NCBI GenBank assembly: GCA_045807945.1
Contig: JBJMGI010000053.1
Location: 1-33,825 of the forward strand
DNA length: 33,825 bases
Direction: 5' to 3'
From: CAVQGF01 sp045807945
GTDB lineage: Bacteria > Acidobacteriota > Terriglobia > Terriglobales > Acidobacteriaceae
Shown here: positions 16,945-24,096 of the stretch, piece after piece
How positions within the stretch are numbered: position 1 is the stretch's first letter
How the letters are laid out: each line of letters opens with the position of its first letter
Notes under the pieces: model-generated
Told to the model about the DNA's origin: nothing
What the model saw: the letters and a program-made list of their open reading frames with translations, nothing else
Databases searched by the model: none
Program-made: the position numbers and the translations under genes

Positions 16945-18390
16945 CTACTTCGTCGCCATGCCATGCTCCACCGCATGCGCAACCCGGAAAACCGTGCTCT
17001 CGTCGAAGTGCTTTCCTAGTACCTGGAGTCCCATCGGCAGCTTCGCTTTCGTGTAGCCGCACGGAACAGAAATTCCCGGAACTCCAACCAGATCGGCAGT
17101 AACGGTGTAGATGTCGTTCAAATACATCGCCAGCGGATCGTCTGATTTTTCACCCAACTTGAATGCGGGTGTCGGCGTCGTCGGCGTGACGATCGCGTCC
17201 ACCTTCGTAAATGCCTCTTCGAAATCGCGGGTCAGCAGCGTGCGCACGCGCTGTGCCTTCAGGTAATAGGCGTCGTAGTAGCCCGCACTCAGGGCGTACG
17301 TGCCGAGCATGATGCGCCGCTTCACCTCCGGCCCGAAGCCCTCATCACGCGTCCGGCGATACATCGTGGAAAGGTTCTTCACTCCCTCGCGCGCACGATA
17401 GCCGTAGCGGACCCCGTCGAAGCGCGCGAGATTAGAAGACGCCTCCGCAGTCGCCACGATGTAATACGTCGGAATGGCATATTTCGTGTGCGGCATGGAG
17501 ATGCGAACGATCTCGCATCCCGCGGCTTTCAACTTCGCGATCGCAGCTTCGACAGCTTCGCGGATCTCGGGATCGAGTCCTTCGCCGAAGTACTCCTTGG
17601 GAACGCCGAGCTTCAAACCGCTGACCGGCTGCTCGATCGCTTTTGCGTAGTCGGGCACGGGGACTTCGGCGGAAGTTGAATCCATCGGGTCGCGTCCGGC
17701 GATCTGGTTAAGGACGAGCGCGGCGTCTTTAACCGATTTTGTGAGCGGGCCGATGTGGTCGAGCGACGACGCGAAGGCGATCAGCCCATACCGCGACACG
17801 CGTCCATAGGTCGGCATCATTCCCACAACTCCGCAGAATGCTGCTGGCTGACGGATGGAGCCGCCCGTATCCGAGCCGAGGGAAGCGACTGCTGTTCCGG
17901 CGGCGACCACAGCCGCCGAACCTCCGGAAGAGCCGCCCGGAACCCGTGACTTGTCGCGCGGATTTCGCACCGGACCATAAGCGGAATTTTCGTTCGACGA
18001 GCCCATCGCGAACTCGTCGCAATTGGTTTTTCCGAGGATGATGGCACCAGCAGCTTCGAGCCGCGTAACGGCGGTGCAGTCGTAAGGTGGAATGTAGTTC
18101 TCGAGTATCTTCGAGCCGGCGGTCGAGCGCACGCCCTTGGTCACCATCGCATCTTTTATCGCCATCGGGACGCCGGCCAGAGGTGGCAGCGGGTCGCCTT
18201 TGTCGGCGAGCTTGTCTATGCGCTCTGCTTGCGCAAGCGCGCGCTCCTTCGAGAGCGTGAGATACGCGTGGATGTCGCCATCTTCGGCGGCAATCTTCTT
18301 GTAAAACTCTTCCACCACCGCCGCAGCAGTGAACTGCCGCTCTTCGATGGCGGTACGCGTGGATGCGACGGTGAGAAGGTTGATGTTCAC
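16945..18390 (-). CDS. gatA: Glutamyl-tRNA(Gln)/aspartyl-tRNA(Asn) amidotransferase subunit A
   Basis: Catalytic amidase subunit of GatCAB. It releases ammonia from glutamine so that misacylated Glu-tRNA(Gln) or Asp-tRNA(Asn) is converted to the correct aminoacyl-tRNA. The amidase-signature triad is complete: K79 (MAIKDAMV), cis-Ser S154 (PGGSSGGS) and nucleophile S178 (GSDTGGSIRQPA). As I recall it, these numbers match the S. aureus enzyme. The length of 481 residues is normal. The start is GTG and overlaps the upstream unknown gene's stop (GTGA, 18387-18390), so it is translationally coupled. gatC is in the same operon; gatB is not in the window and must lie elsewhere if the complex is made. 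Confidence 0.97.
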   Translation of the reverse strand: MNINLLTVASTRTAIEERQFTAAAVVEEFYKKIAAEDGDIHAYLTLSKERALAQAERIDKLADKGDPLPPLAGVPMAIKDAMVTKGVRSTAGSKILENYIPPYDCTAVTRLEAAGAIILGKTNCDEFAMGSSNENSAYGPVRNPRDKSRVPGGSSGGSAAVVAAGTAVASLGSDTGGSIRQPAAFCGVVGMMPTYGRVSRYGLIAFASSLDHIGPLTKSVKDAALVLNQIAGRDPMDSTSAEVPVPDYAKAIEQPVSGLKLGVPKEYFGEGLDPEIREAVEAAIAKLKAAGCEIVRISMPHTKYAIPTYYIVATAEASSNLARFDGVRYGYRAREGVKNLSTMYRRTRDEGFGPEVKRRIMLGTYALSAGYYDAYYLKAQRVRTLLTRDFEEAFTKVDAIVTPTTPTPAFKLGEKSDDPLAMYLNDIYTVTADLVGVPGISVPCGYTKAKLPMGLQVLGKHFDESTVFRVAHAVEHGMATK

Positions 18391-18704
18391 TGGACAAAAT
18401 CTCCGTCGGCAGCGGCTGTGGGCGCGTCCAGTTCCTTGTTTAGGGCCTCCCTGATTTCTTCAATAGTTGCCTTCTTGTCGAAGCCTCTGTGCCGATGTAA
18501 TGCATCAGCCACGTGCCGGATAATGTCGGAAGTGAGAATGCCCCACCCAATGGTTTCTTTCTCTGGCCAAATCAATGGGTTCAAAGAGCAGTGCAGGCCA
18601 CCGTCTGCAATCCAAGCACGAACTACTTCCATGGAGTTAGGGTCAGTCTGCGCGCTTGGAGGTATCAATAGCTCTTTTTTTGTAGCCCCTTTGAAAAACT
18701 TCAT
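18387..18704 (-). CDS. Small DUF5076-like protein between gatC and gatA
   Basis: A 105-residue soluble protein. The central part (about 27-68) reads as a conserved-looking domain: VVRAWIADGGLHCSLNP, then GWGILTSDIIRHVADAL. From memory this resembles the DUF5076 pattern (a short bacterial family with a GGLHCSL-like core), but this is recall, not a search. The C-terminal 35 residues are charged and helical. There are no membrane segments. Its ATG overlaps the gatC stop (ATGA, 18701-18704) and its stop overlaps the gatA GTG (GTGA, 18387-18390), so all three are coupled. This placement inside a conserved core pair suggests a role linked to the amidotransferase or its expression, but no function is known. 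Confidence 0.75.
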   Translation of the reverse strand: MKFFKGATKKELLIPPSAQTDPNSMEVVRAWIADGGLHCSLNPLIWPEKETIGWGILTSDIIRHVADALHRHRGFDKKATIEEIREALNKELDAPTAAADGDFVQ

Positions 18705-19030
18705 CGCTCGATCACCTTAGGCACTTTGAAGAAGTTTTCGTCTTTATCCGGCGCGTTCACCAGCGCGAGATCGTGTGGCAGCGAGGGGCGCGTTTTGTCG
18801 TCGCGCATCGCGTAAACGATGCGCTCGCTGCCGGTTTTGTTCGCATCGGTGCCGAAGCGGTCGCTCACCTGCGCCATCGGTGCAACGTTCGCAGTGTTGA
18901 GTTCGTTCATCTGGTCGATGTAGCCGAGGATCGAGTTCAAGTCCTTCACCATGCGCGTGCGCTCCTCTGCCGTCAGGTCGAGGTGCGCCAGATCGGCGAC
19001 ATAGGCAACGTCTTTTTCGGTGATCTTCAT
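18701..19030 (-). CDS. gatC: Amidotransferase subunit C
   Basis: Small structural subunit that wraps around and stabilises GatA in the GatCAB amidotransferase. The 109 residues begin MKITEKDVAYVADLAHLDLT, the normal family opening, followed by the helix EERTRMVKDLNSILGYIDQMNELNT. The C-terminal half has the extended segment PSLPHDLALVNAPDKDENFFKVPKVIER, ending in the usual FKVPKVI motif. The ATG overlaps the stop of the DUF721-like gene (ATGA, 19027-19030) and the stop overlaps the next gene's ATG. It is the second of four coupled genes. Confidence 0.95.
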   Translation of the reverse strand: MKITEKDVAYVADLAHLDLTAEERTRMVKDLNSILGYIDQMNELNTANVAPMAQVSDRFGTDANKTGSERIVYAMRDDKTRPSLPHDLALVNAPDKDENFFKVPKVIER

Positions 19031-19332
19031 TCTTTATTGCTCGATTTCTTGCTATCAGCAGGAACGAATGTGATCCGCTGCACAACATTTTTCCCGACTA
19101 GCCGGTTGATTCCAGCGAGGTATTGTGGCAGGAAACTAGTGAGTTCCTTTTGCCAGCCGCGATCGGGCACGACAACCAGAAGCTCGCCGGCGCTGAGCGA
19201 TTTGGCGCTGGTCTTTTCCGCTACCGTCTTCCCGCAGACCACGCTCCACGCTAGCAACGGCTGCTCGCTCGCCGGCGCGCGCCGCAGCTGCTCAACGACG
19301 ATCCTTTCGAGGGTTGGCTTGGCACGCAGCAT
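19027..19332 (-). CDS. DUF721/DciA-like protein
   Basis: A 101-residue protein of the DUF721 type. Members include DciA, which helps load the replicative helicase DnaB in bacteria without DnaC. Seen here are the family features: LLAWSVVCGKTVAEKT (usually W..vvG..va..t), LSAGELLVVVPDRGWQKELTSF, and YLAGINRLVGKNVVQRITFV. Most DciA proteins carry an extra domain, so this short form may be the DUF721 domain alone. The ATG gives a good N-terminus, though no Shine-Dalgarno is clear. It follows cca after 39 bases and is coupled to gatC by ATGA. A function in DNA replication is family inference only. Confidence 0.72.
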   Translation of the reverse strand: MLRAKPTLERIVVEQLRRAPASEQPLLAWSVVCGKTVAEKTSAKSLSAGELLVVVPDRGWQKELTSFLPQYLAGINRLVGKNVVQRITFVPADSKKSSNKE

Positions 19333-19371
19333 CGGAAGCTCGCGAACGAAACTTAGATTCTAGCACTCGAT

Positions 19372-20682
19372 TTACAGCGGGAATTCGCGCGTCACGAACT
19401 GCATAGCTTCATCTCGCGAGCGCAAGCGGCCTTCGAGCTGCGCATCTTCCACAGCTTCCAGAATCTCTTTGAAGCGGGGACCGGGCTCGTACCCGGCGTG
19501 GATCAAATCATTTCCTTTGACGAGCGGCTCCGGACGAATCTCAGTCGCTGGCATCTCGGTGAGCTTATGTCGAGTGAACTCGTACGAAGTAAGATTCCCG
19601 TTGCTCGCAGCGCAATCCATGCGATGTAGCTCAAGGTGCTCATCGAATTTTGGCAGGCGGAAGAATTTCTTCAGCGTCGAATCTTTCATCTTGGTCACAT
19701 CGGCAAAGCGCATGTGGTTCGCGACCAGCGCGAGCACTTGCGCGGTTTCTTCGTTGGACAGGCGCAGCCGCTGCAGGATCTCCGCAGCCACTTTTTCGCC
19801 GACCTCGACGTGTCCGTCGAAGCGGATACGGTCAGGAGCAACGCGGAAGGTCGCCGGCTTGCCCACGTCGTGCAGCAATGCGCCAAGCGCTAAGGTCGGC
19901 GAGACGTCAGCCGGCAATTGCTCCAGCAGCATGAGCGTGTGGGTCCAAACATCGCCCTCAGGATGAAACTGCGGCGGCTGCTCGACCCCCTTCATGCGTG
20001 TGATCTCCGGCAGGATGCAACCGAGCAGCCCAGTCCTATCCAGCAGCTCAAAGGCACGGCGCGCGTGTCCTTCGGTCAGCATCTTGAGCAGCTCATCGCG
20101 CACGCGCTCGCGGCTAACCTGCTTGATCTCGGTTGCGAGTTCTTCAATCGCCGCGAAAGTATCCTGTTCGATCTTGTAGCCGAAGCGCGCGGCGAAGCGA
20201 ACGGCGCGCAGCATACGCAACTTGTCCTCTTCGAAGCGCCGGATTGGGTTTCCGATCGCCCGAATAGTGCCGTTCTTCAGGTCGATTTGCCCGCCCACAT
20301 AGTCGAGCACCTGATCGTTTTCCGGATCGAGCAGCAGACCATTGATGGTGAAATCACGCCGCTGGACATCGTCTTTCGCGGATTCGGTATAGCGCACCGC
20401 ATCGGGATGCCGACCGTCGGAATAGCTCACGTCCGAGCGGAAGGTCGCGACCTCGATGAAGTCTTTGTTCCCGATCTCCACCAGGATCACTCCGAACTGC
20501 GCACCGACGGGGTATGTCTGCTCGAAATATTGCTGGACCTGGTCTGGAGTGGCGGATGTAGCCACGTCGTAGTCGGCGGGTTCCTTCCCGAGCAGCAGAT
20601 CGCGCACACATCCGCCCACCAGATAGGCTGAATGGCCCCTCATGCGCAGCGTGCGGACGATCTCAGTGGCGGCTTGCCTCAC
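19372..20682 (-). CDS. cca: CCA tRNA nucleotidyltransferase (poly(A) polymerase family) with HD domain
   Basis: Class II nucleotidyltransferase of 436 residues that adds or repairs the 3'-CCA end of tRNAs. The head has VGGCVRD (22-28) and the catalytic D37/D39 pair (ADYDVA). RRDFTINGL (108-116) and RMLRAVRFAARF (156-167) follow, then the RNA-binding helical part. An HD phosphohydrolase domain has HTLMLLEQL near 248 and the catalytic H271-D272 (LLHDVGKP). A poly(A) polymerase of the same family is an alternative, and motifs alone do not separate the two. The GTG start is preferred over an ATG at residue 14, because the added AATEIVRTLRMRGHSAY aligns with the normal N-terminus. It is divergent from tsaD. 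Confidence 0.92.
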   Translation of the reverse strand: MRQAATEIVRTLRMRGHSAYLVGGCVRDLLLGKEPADYDVATSATPDQVQQYFEQTYPVGAQFGVILVEIGNKDFIEVATFRSDVSYSDGRHPDAVRYTESAKDDVQRRDFTINGLLLDPENDQVLDYVGGQIDLKNGTIRAIGNPIRRFEEDKLRMLRAVRFAARFGYKIEQDTFAAIEELATEIKQVSRERVRDELLKMLTEGHARRAFELLDRTGLLGCILPEITRMKGVEQPPQFHPEGDVWTHTLMLLEQLPADVSPTLALGALLHDVGKPATFRVAPDRIRFDGHVEVGEKVAAEILQRLRLSNEETAQVLALVANHMRFADVTKMKDSTLKKFFRLPKFDEHLELHRMDCAASNGNLTSYEFTRHKLTEMPATEIRPEPLVKGNDLIHAGYEPGPRFKEILEAVEDAQLEGRLRSRDEAMQFVTREFPL

Positions 20683-20702
20683 AATGTTTAATATAAGTGA
20701 AT
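20683..20702. promoter_or_regulatory. Shared AT-rich bidirectional -10 region between cca and tsaD
   Basis: Only 20 bases separate the cca GTG (20682, minus) from the tsaD ATG (20703, plus). The core TTAATATAA holds a plus-strand TAATAT ending 8 bases before the tsaD ATG and an overlapping minus-strand TATATT ending 7 bases before the cca GTG. Both transcripts would start at or near their start codons, without a Shine-Dalgarno. Any -35 contacts would fall inside the opposite gene. This is an inference from position and sequence. Confidence 0.45.
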
Positions 20703-21839
20703 ATGTCGCTGCCCATCATCTTGGGAATCGAGAGCTCGTGCGACGAGACCGCGGCCGCGGTCGTGCGCGGCGGCGAAGAGCTGCTCTCGAATGTTGTCTT
20801 CTCGCAAATCGCTGCGCATCAGCGCTTTGGCGGAGTCGTGCCAGAGATCGCGTCGCGCGAGCACCTGCGCGGCATCGTCCCCGTAGTGAGGCTCGCCCTG
20901 GAGCAATCGAAGCAGAGCTATTCGACCATCGACGCAATCGCGGTGACGCAAGGGCCGGGACTCGCGGGAGCGCTGCTCGTCGGTGTGACTTACGCCAAGG
21001 CGCTTGCGTTTGCCCAAGAGAAGCCGGTGATCGCGGTGAACCATTTGGAAGGCCATATCCACGCAGTGCTGCTCGAAGAGAAGCACAAAGGGAACCGAGA
21101 GCTCGACTTCCCCGTGCTCGCGCTCGTCGTCTCCGGCGGACATACCCACCTTTATCTGTGTGAGCAGGGTGGCAACGGCGGCGCAAGCTGGACGTATAAA
21201 AATATCGGCAAGACGCGTGATGACGCTGCCGGCGAAGCCTACGACAAAGTCGCGAAGCTGCTCGGCTACGGTTATCCGGGTGGCCCGGTGATCGACCAGC
21301 TCGCGCCTCATGGTGACGAGCGTGCGGTGAAGTTCGCAGCATCGCAGATCAAGCATCCGAATCGCGGCGAGCGCGACGCCAGCGCCGCGCGCGTGGACTT
21401 CTCCTTCAGCGGCATCAAGACGGCGGTGCTTCGGTATGTCGAGACGCACGATATGAAAGCAGCGATCGAGGCGCGTCGCGCCAAGCTCTCCGCCATCGCT
21501 AAACCGAAGCTCGAGGATTATCTTGCTGCCAGCGACAAGCAATCGCTGGATCTCGTCGCATCGTTCCAGCGGGCGGTAGTAGAAGATCTCGTCGGGAAAT
21601 CGCTCGCTGCTGCGGAAGAGTTCAGCGCAGCCACACTCTTCGTTACGGGTGGGGTCGCGGCGAATTCAGCGTTGCGTACCAAGTTCCAGCAAGAGGCCAC
21701 CCTGCCGGTCTTTTTCCCGTCGCGCGCGCTCTCGACTGACAACGCCGCAATGATCGCTGCGGCTGCGTATCCAAAATTTCTGGCAAAGGATTTTGCGGAA
21801 CTCGAGTTCTCGGCGGAAGCCAGCATGCCGCTGGGGTGA
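20703..21839 (+). CDS. tsaD: tRNA N6-threonylcarbamoyladenosine synthase catalytic subunit
   Basis: ASKHA-fold enzyme (formerly YgjD/Gcp) that transfers the threonylcarbamoyl group to A37 of ANN-decoding tRNAs, with TsaB and TsaE. The opening LGIESSCDETAAAVV and metal ligands H114 and H118 (NHLEGHIHA) are normal, as are SGGHTHLYL, GEAYDKVAKLLG, GGPVID, and the late SFQRAVVEDL and TGGVAANSALR motifs. At 378 residues it is longer than the 337-residue E. coli protein. The extra length is mainly a charged insert after FSGIKTAVLRY (about 240-270). The ATG at 20703 is preferred over a GTG at 20697 because it gives the family N-terminus. TsaB and TsaE are not in the window. Confidence 0.97.
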   Translation: MSLPIILGIESSCDETAAAVVRGGEELLSNVVFSQIAAHQRFGGVVPEIASREHLRGIVPVVRLALEQSKQSYSTIDAIAVTQGPGLAGALLVGVTYAKALAFAQEKPVIAVNHLEGHIHAVLLEEKHKGNRELDFPVLALVVSGGHTHLYLCEQGGNGGASWTYKNIGKTRDDAAGEAYDKVAKLLGYGYPGGPVIDQLAPHGDERAVKFAASQIKHPNRGERDASAARVDFSFSGIKTAVLRYVETHDMKAAIEARRAKLSAIAKPKLEDYLAASDKQSLDLVASFQRAVVEDLVGKSLAAAEEFSAATLFVTGGVAANSALRTKFQQEATLPVFFPSRALSTDNAAMIAAAAYPKFLAKDFAELEFSAEASMPLG

Positions 21840-21840
21840 G

Positions 21841-22221
21841 CTAGTTCGATTTGGCGCCGCTGAGCGCGGCAGTCAACGCCTTCTGCAGCTGCGCCTCGAT
21901 ATCGATGTCTTTGTAGATGGTGTAATTCGCGCGCGTCTCTTGCGGCCCGTCGGACGAAGCTTTCTTTCCGGCCAAAATCACGATCGGTATCTCGCGTGTG
22001 GTCGAGTTTTCTTTCAGAGCAGTGATCAATTCGCTGCCGGAGACTTTCGGCATCTGTAGATCTGTGACGATCAAATCCGGGTGGTAGTCGCCCTCCAGCA
22101 GATCGAGCGCCTCTTGCCCGTTGGTCGCAGCCTCGACCTGATAGCCAACGCTTTCCAGGTACCGGCAAACGGTGTGCCGGATCAGCATGGAATCATCGAC
22201 TACGAGGACATTGCGAGACAT
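21841..22221 (-). CDS. CheY-like single-domain response regulator
   Basis: A 126-residue receiver without an output domain, likely acting by protein-protein contact. D9 and D10 (VVDDSML) and phospho-acceptor D54 (IVTDLQMPK) are present. The usual Thr/Ser is Ala (VILAGKK, A84), and the conserved Lys is K104 without the following Pro, preceded by an unusual segment (KKASSDGPQETRANYTIYK). Some signalling features are therefore changed. The frame is open upstream to 22431, but the true start is the ATG at 22221 (MSRNVLVVDD), with GGAAG about 7 bases before it. Its stop is 1 base from the tsaD stop. Confidence 0.9.
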   Translation of the reverse strand: MSRNVLVVDDSMLIRHTVCRYLESVGYQVEAATNGQEALDLLEGDYHPDLIVTDLQMPKVSGSELITALKENSTTREIPIVILAGKKASSDGPQETRANYTIYKDIDIEAQLQKALTAALSGAKSN

Positions 22222-22343
22222 AGGGGGCTTCCGAGGGACTCCGGGGAGTGCGCAACAAGCTATCAGCCTTCCCGGGTGTGGGCAAGCAGGCGGAAGAAGG
22301 GGTCGTTGCCGGAGTTCAATACCGCTGTGGAACCGCTCGGGAG

Positions 22344-22553
22344 CTAAGCGTCGGTGTCGTCGGAGACCTTTTCTTCGATGTCCATGTCTTTGAATTCGCT
22401 GGACTCGAAGACTTCGCGGCACTCCAGGCACTCGACGTACTCAGCTTCTTCATCGCGTGACACGATCTGCACGCGCGGGTGCTGGCACGGTTTATCCAGT
22501 GGTTTGTTCTGCGGGGACGCGCTCGTGGCTGATGGGAATTGCGGGGTATTCAT
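22344..22553 (-). CDS. Small CxH/CxxC protein, unknown function
   Basis: A 69-residue acidic protein. The first 20 residues are Ser/Pro/Gln-rich and look disordered. Then comes CQHP (C23, H25) and, 18 residues later, CLEC (C42, C45), giving a plausible zinc site of the CxH...CxxC type. A Glu/Asp-rich tail follows. I recall similar short proteins from Acidobacteria but no named family. It is followed by a 122-base gap before the receiver gene on the same strand. Confidence is moderate because the protein is short and nothing else supports it. Confidence 0.55.
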   Translation of the reverse strand: MNTPQFPSATSASPQNKPLDKPCQHPRVQIVSRDEEAEYVECLECREVFESSEFKDMDIEEKVSDDTDA

Positions 22554-22662
22554 TGGTTCTCAGCGGGCTTCCTGTTCGGTCTGCGCCAGCTGTTCACCCC
22601 CGTAAGGTGGTGAATTGGCGTATTGTCCGCCCGCCGCGAAGGCCGTGTCAAGACTTTAGCTA

Positions 22663-22697
22663 AGAAAAAATATTCGCCGCCGCAAGGTACGGCGGAC
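22663..22697 (-). terminator. Rho-independent terminator of the transglutaminase-like gene
   Basis: On the minus strand a perfect 6-bp stem (CCGCCG/CGGCGG, 7-base loop) is followed within a few bases by a run of six T. It lies 10-45 bases after the stop of the transglutaminase-like gene at 22708. The right arm is also part of a 9-bp inverted repeat with 22623-22631. Confidence 0.7.
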
Positions 22698-22707
22698 AAC
22701 CAAAGAC

Positions 22708-23847
22708 TTACTTCAACCGGGCGGCGGAAGTAGTGCCCGCAGGATGCAGGGCCGGGACGCCTTCCTGCATAGGGAAGATTCCGGCGCGGCGCGATTCGTC
22801 CACATCGATGCGATTGATCTCGTTCGAGGGACGCTCGCTCAATCCTTTTTCTGCCGCGTGGACGGACGCTTCGAAGTCGTCGCGGCCTGTGAGCACCGTG
22901 TCGAAATACAGATACTTGCTGCCATTCTGTGAGCTGCGTACGCCGACGTACGCGTGCCCCGGGATGAGCACGATCTGCGCGTCCATGCCGAGGTTCTCGA
23001 ACATGGAAGCGTACATGACCGCGCCGTCAATGCAATTTGCGGAGGCCTGCTTCAGCGATTCGTGCGGCATGCGGATGCGCTGCGTCATCTCGATGCTGCC
23101 GAAGTTGGTCGAGCTCTTCACGTACGAGATGCCCAGCTTTTGCAGCGCTCGGTAGATGGCCTTCGCCTGGTTGAAAGTCGATTTTTCCTGATCACCGCTC
23201 GATTTCCACTCTTCGTATCCAGGCAGGCGGCGGCCAGGCATCAGCTCTTTAGCTTCCGTCAGCACCTGCTCTACAACTTCGTCATGCGGCGTGACCCATG
23301 AGGCGATGAACGGAGCGAACTTGAAATCTCTTCCCCAGAGCATGTCATCCGCCGCGCGCAGGCGTACCGGCGTGGCTTGCGAGAAGGCGACGCGTCCGCC
23401 GCGGTCGCGTACTTCCACGACCACCGTGGCGGAAGTCAGCTCACGGTTCTGATAGAGCCGCGGGAAAAATGCCGGAGCAAAAAGATATGTGTGGACTTCC
23501 CCCGCACTCATCTCAGCGGCCTGGATCTCCTGGTCGCTCCATCCCGGAACGTGCACCGTGATTCGCTGACGCAAAGGCGTGTCGCTGGAATTTGTGACTT
23601 TTACCGCGACCGTTCCCCACGTCCGGGCGGTCGGTTTCTGCAAAGCCGCCTGATGCGCGAACACGGGGAATATTTCGCCGTCGAGTCCGACCTGGATTGC
23701 ATAGGTCGGCTCCATGTTGCGGGGCGCGGGCGCCGCCGCAAGCTCTCCCTTGTCGGCTGCATAGGAAAACGTTGTGATCGCGGCGAGTGCGACGGCCAGA
23801 CGCACACCAGCCCAGAGACGCAACGAAGCAGGCAGGCTTTTACGCAT
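22708..23847 (-). CDS. Secreted transglutaminase-like cysteine protein
   Basis: A 379-residue exported protein with an N-terminal signal peptide (hydrophobic residues about 10-30, AYAA-like cut near 31). The middle (about 75-170) looks like an immunoglobulin-like beta domain. The C-terminal part (about 190-350) is a transglutaminase-like fold with Cys in ANCIDGAVMYASMF, His in PGHAYVGVR and Asp in YLYFDT, the expected catalytic triad order. The family includes peptidases as well as transglutaminases; similar bacterial proteins are seldom characterised. It is divergent from iscR, about 250 bases apart, and is followed by a terminator. A periplasmic or cell-surface role is inferred from the signal peptide. 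Confidence 0.8.
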   Translation of the reverse strand: MRKSLPASLRLWAGVRLAVALAAITTFSYAADKGELAAAPAPRNMEPTYAIQVGLDGEIFPVFAHQAALQKPTARTWGTVAVKVTNSSDTPLRQRITVHVPGWSDQEIQAAEMSAGEVHTYLFAPAFFPRLYQNRELTSATVVVEVRDRGGRVAFSQATPVRLRAADDMLWGRDFKFAPFIASWVTPHDEVVEQVLTEAKELMPGRRLPGYEEWKSSGDQEKSTFNQAKAIYRALQKLGISYVKSSTNFGSIEMTQRIRMPHESLKQASANCIDGAVMYASMFENLGMDAQIVLIPGHAYVGVRSSQNGSKYLYFDTVLTGRDDFEASVHAAEKGLSERPSNEINRIDVDESRRAGIFPMQEGVPALHPAGTTSAARLK

Positions 23848-24040
23848 GGTTTGAGAGTAGCCTCTGGTGCTAGTGTGACAATCAGCAGGAGACCTTAGTA
23901 GTCACTACGTATATACGCGTGATGCCTTTGGTTCCTGGGCCAGAGTGGCCAAACCGGACCTTTTTAGGGGCAATTCCGACCCCCTTCAGCAGTAAGGACT
24001 TACCGCTTAAAGGCCCGTTTACCCCATTGGCTGCAAGGTG

Positions 24041-24070
24041 TTGCTTTTCCCGGCCAGACGCATCTAAAAT
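24041..24070 (+). promoter_or_regulatory. Candidate iscR promoter
   Basis: A TTGCTT -35-like box (24041-24046) and a TAAAAT -10 box (24065-24070), 18 bases apart. The -10 box matches five of six positions, but the -35 only three. Transcription would start near 24077, inside the palindrome that follows, which is the expected place for a repressor to act. Confidence 0.5.
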
Positions 24071-24071
24071 C

Positions 24072-24096
24072 ATATACGACCGAAAAGGTCTTATAT
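24072..24096 (+). promoter_or_regulatory. IscR/Rrf2-type operator directly before the iscR start
   Basis: A 25-bp imperfect palindrome ends one base before the iscR ATG. The arms ATATACGACC and GGTCTTATAT differ at only one position of ten as inverted repeats, with GAAAA between. The outer ATA/TAT and inner GAC/GTC triplets, 7 bases apart, fit the layout of the E. coli IscR type 1 site as I recall it. The site overlaps the predicted start point, so binding would block iscR transcription. This supports feedback control by cluster status. Confidence 0.75.

Noticed and set aside
22222..22431. Upstream extension of the CheY-like receiver
   Set aside because: The added 70 residues are Arg/Pro-rich and overlap the small CxH/CxxC gene in another frame; MSRNVLVVDD is a normal start.
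23891..23903. Second IscR-like site (GAC-N7-GTC)
   Set aside because: Inner triplets fit but the outer ATA/TAT parts are missing; too weak to list as a site.
23882..24073. 63-residue minus-strand frame in the iscR upstream gap
   Set aside because: No motif, no Shine-Dalgarno, and it overlaps the promoter region of iscR.
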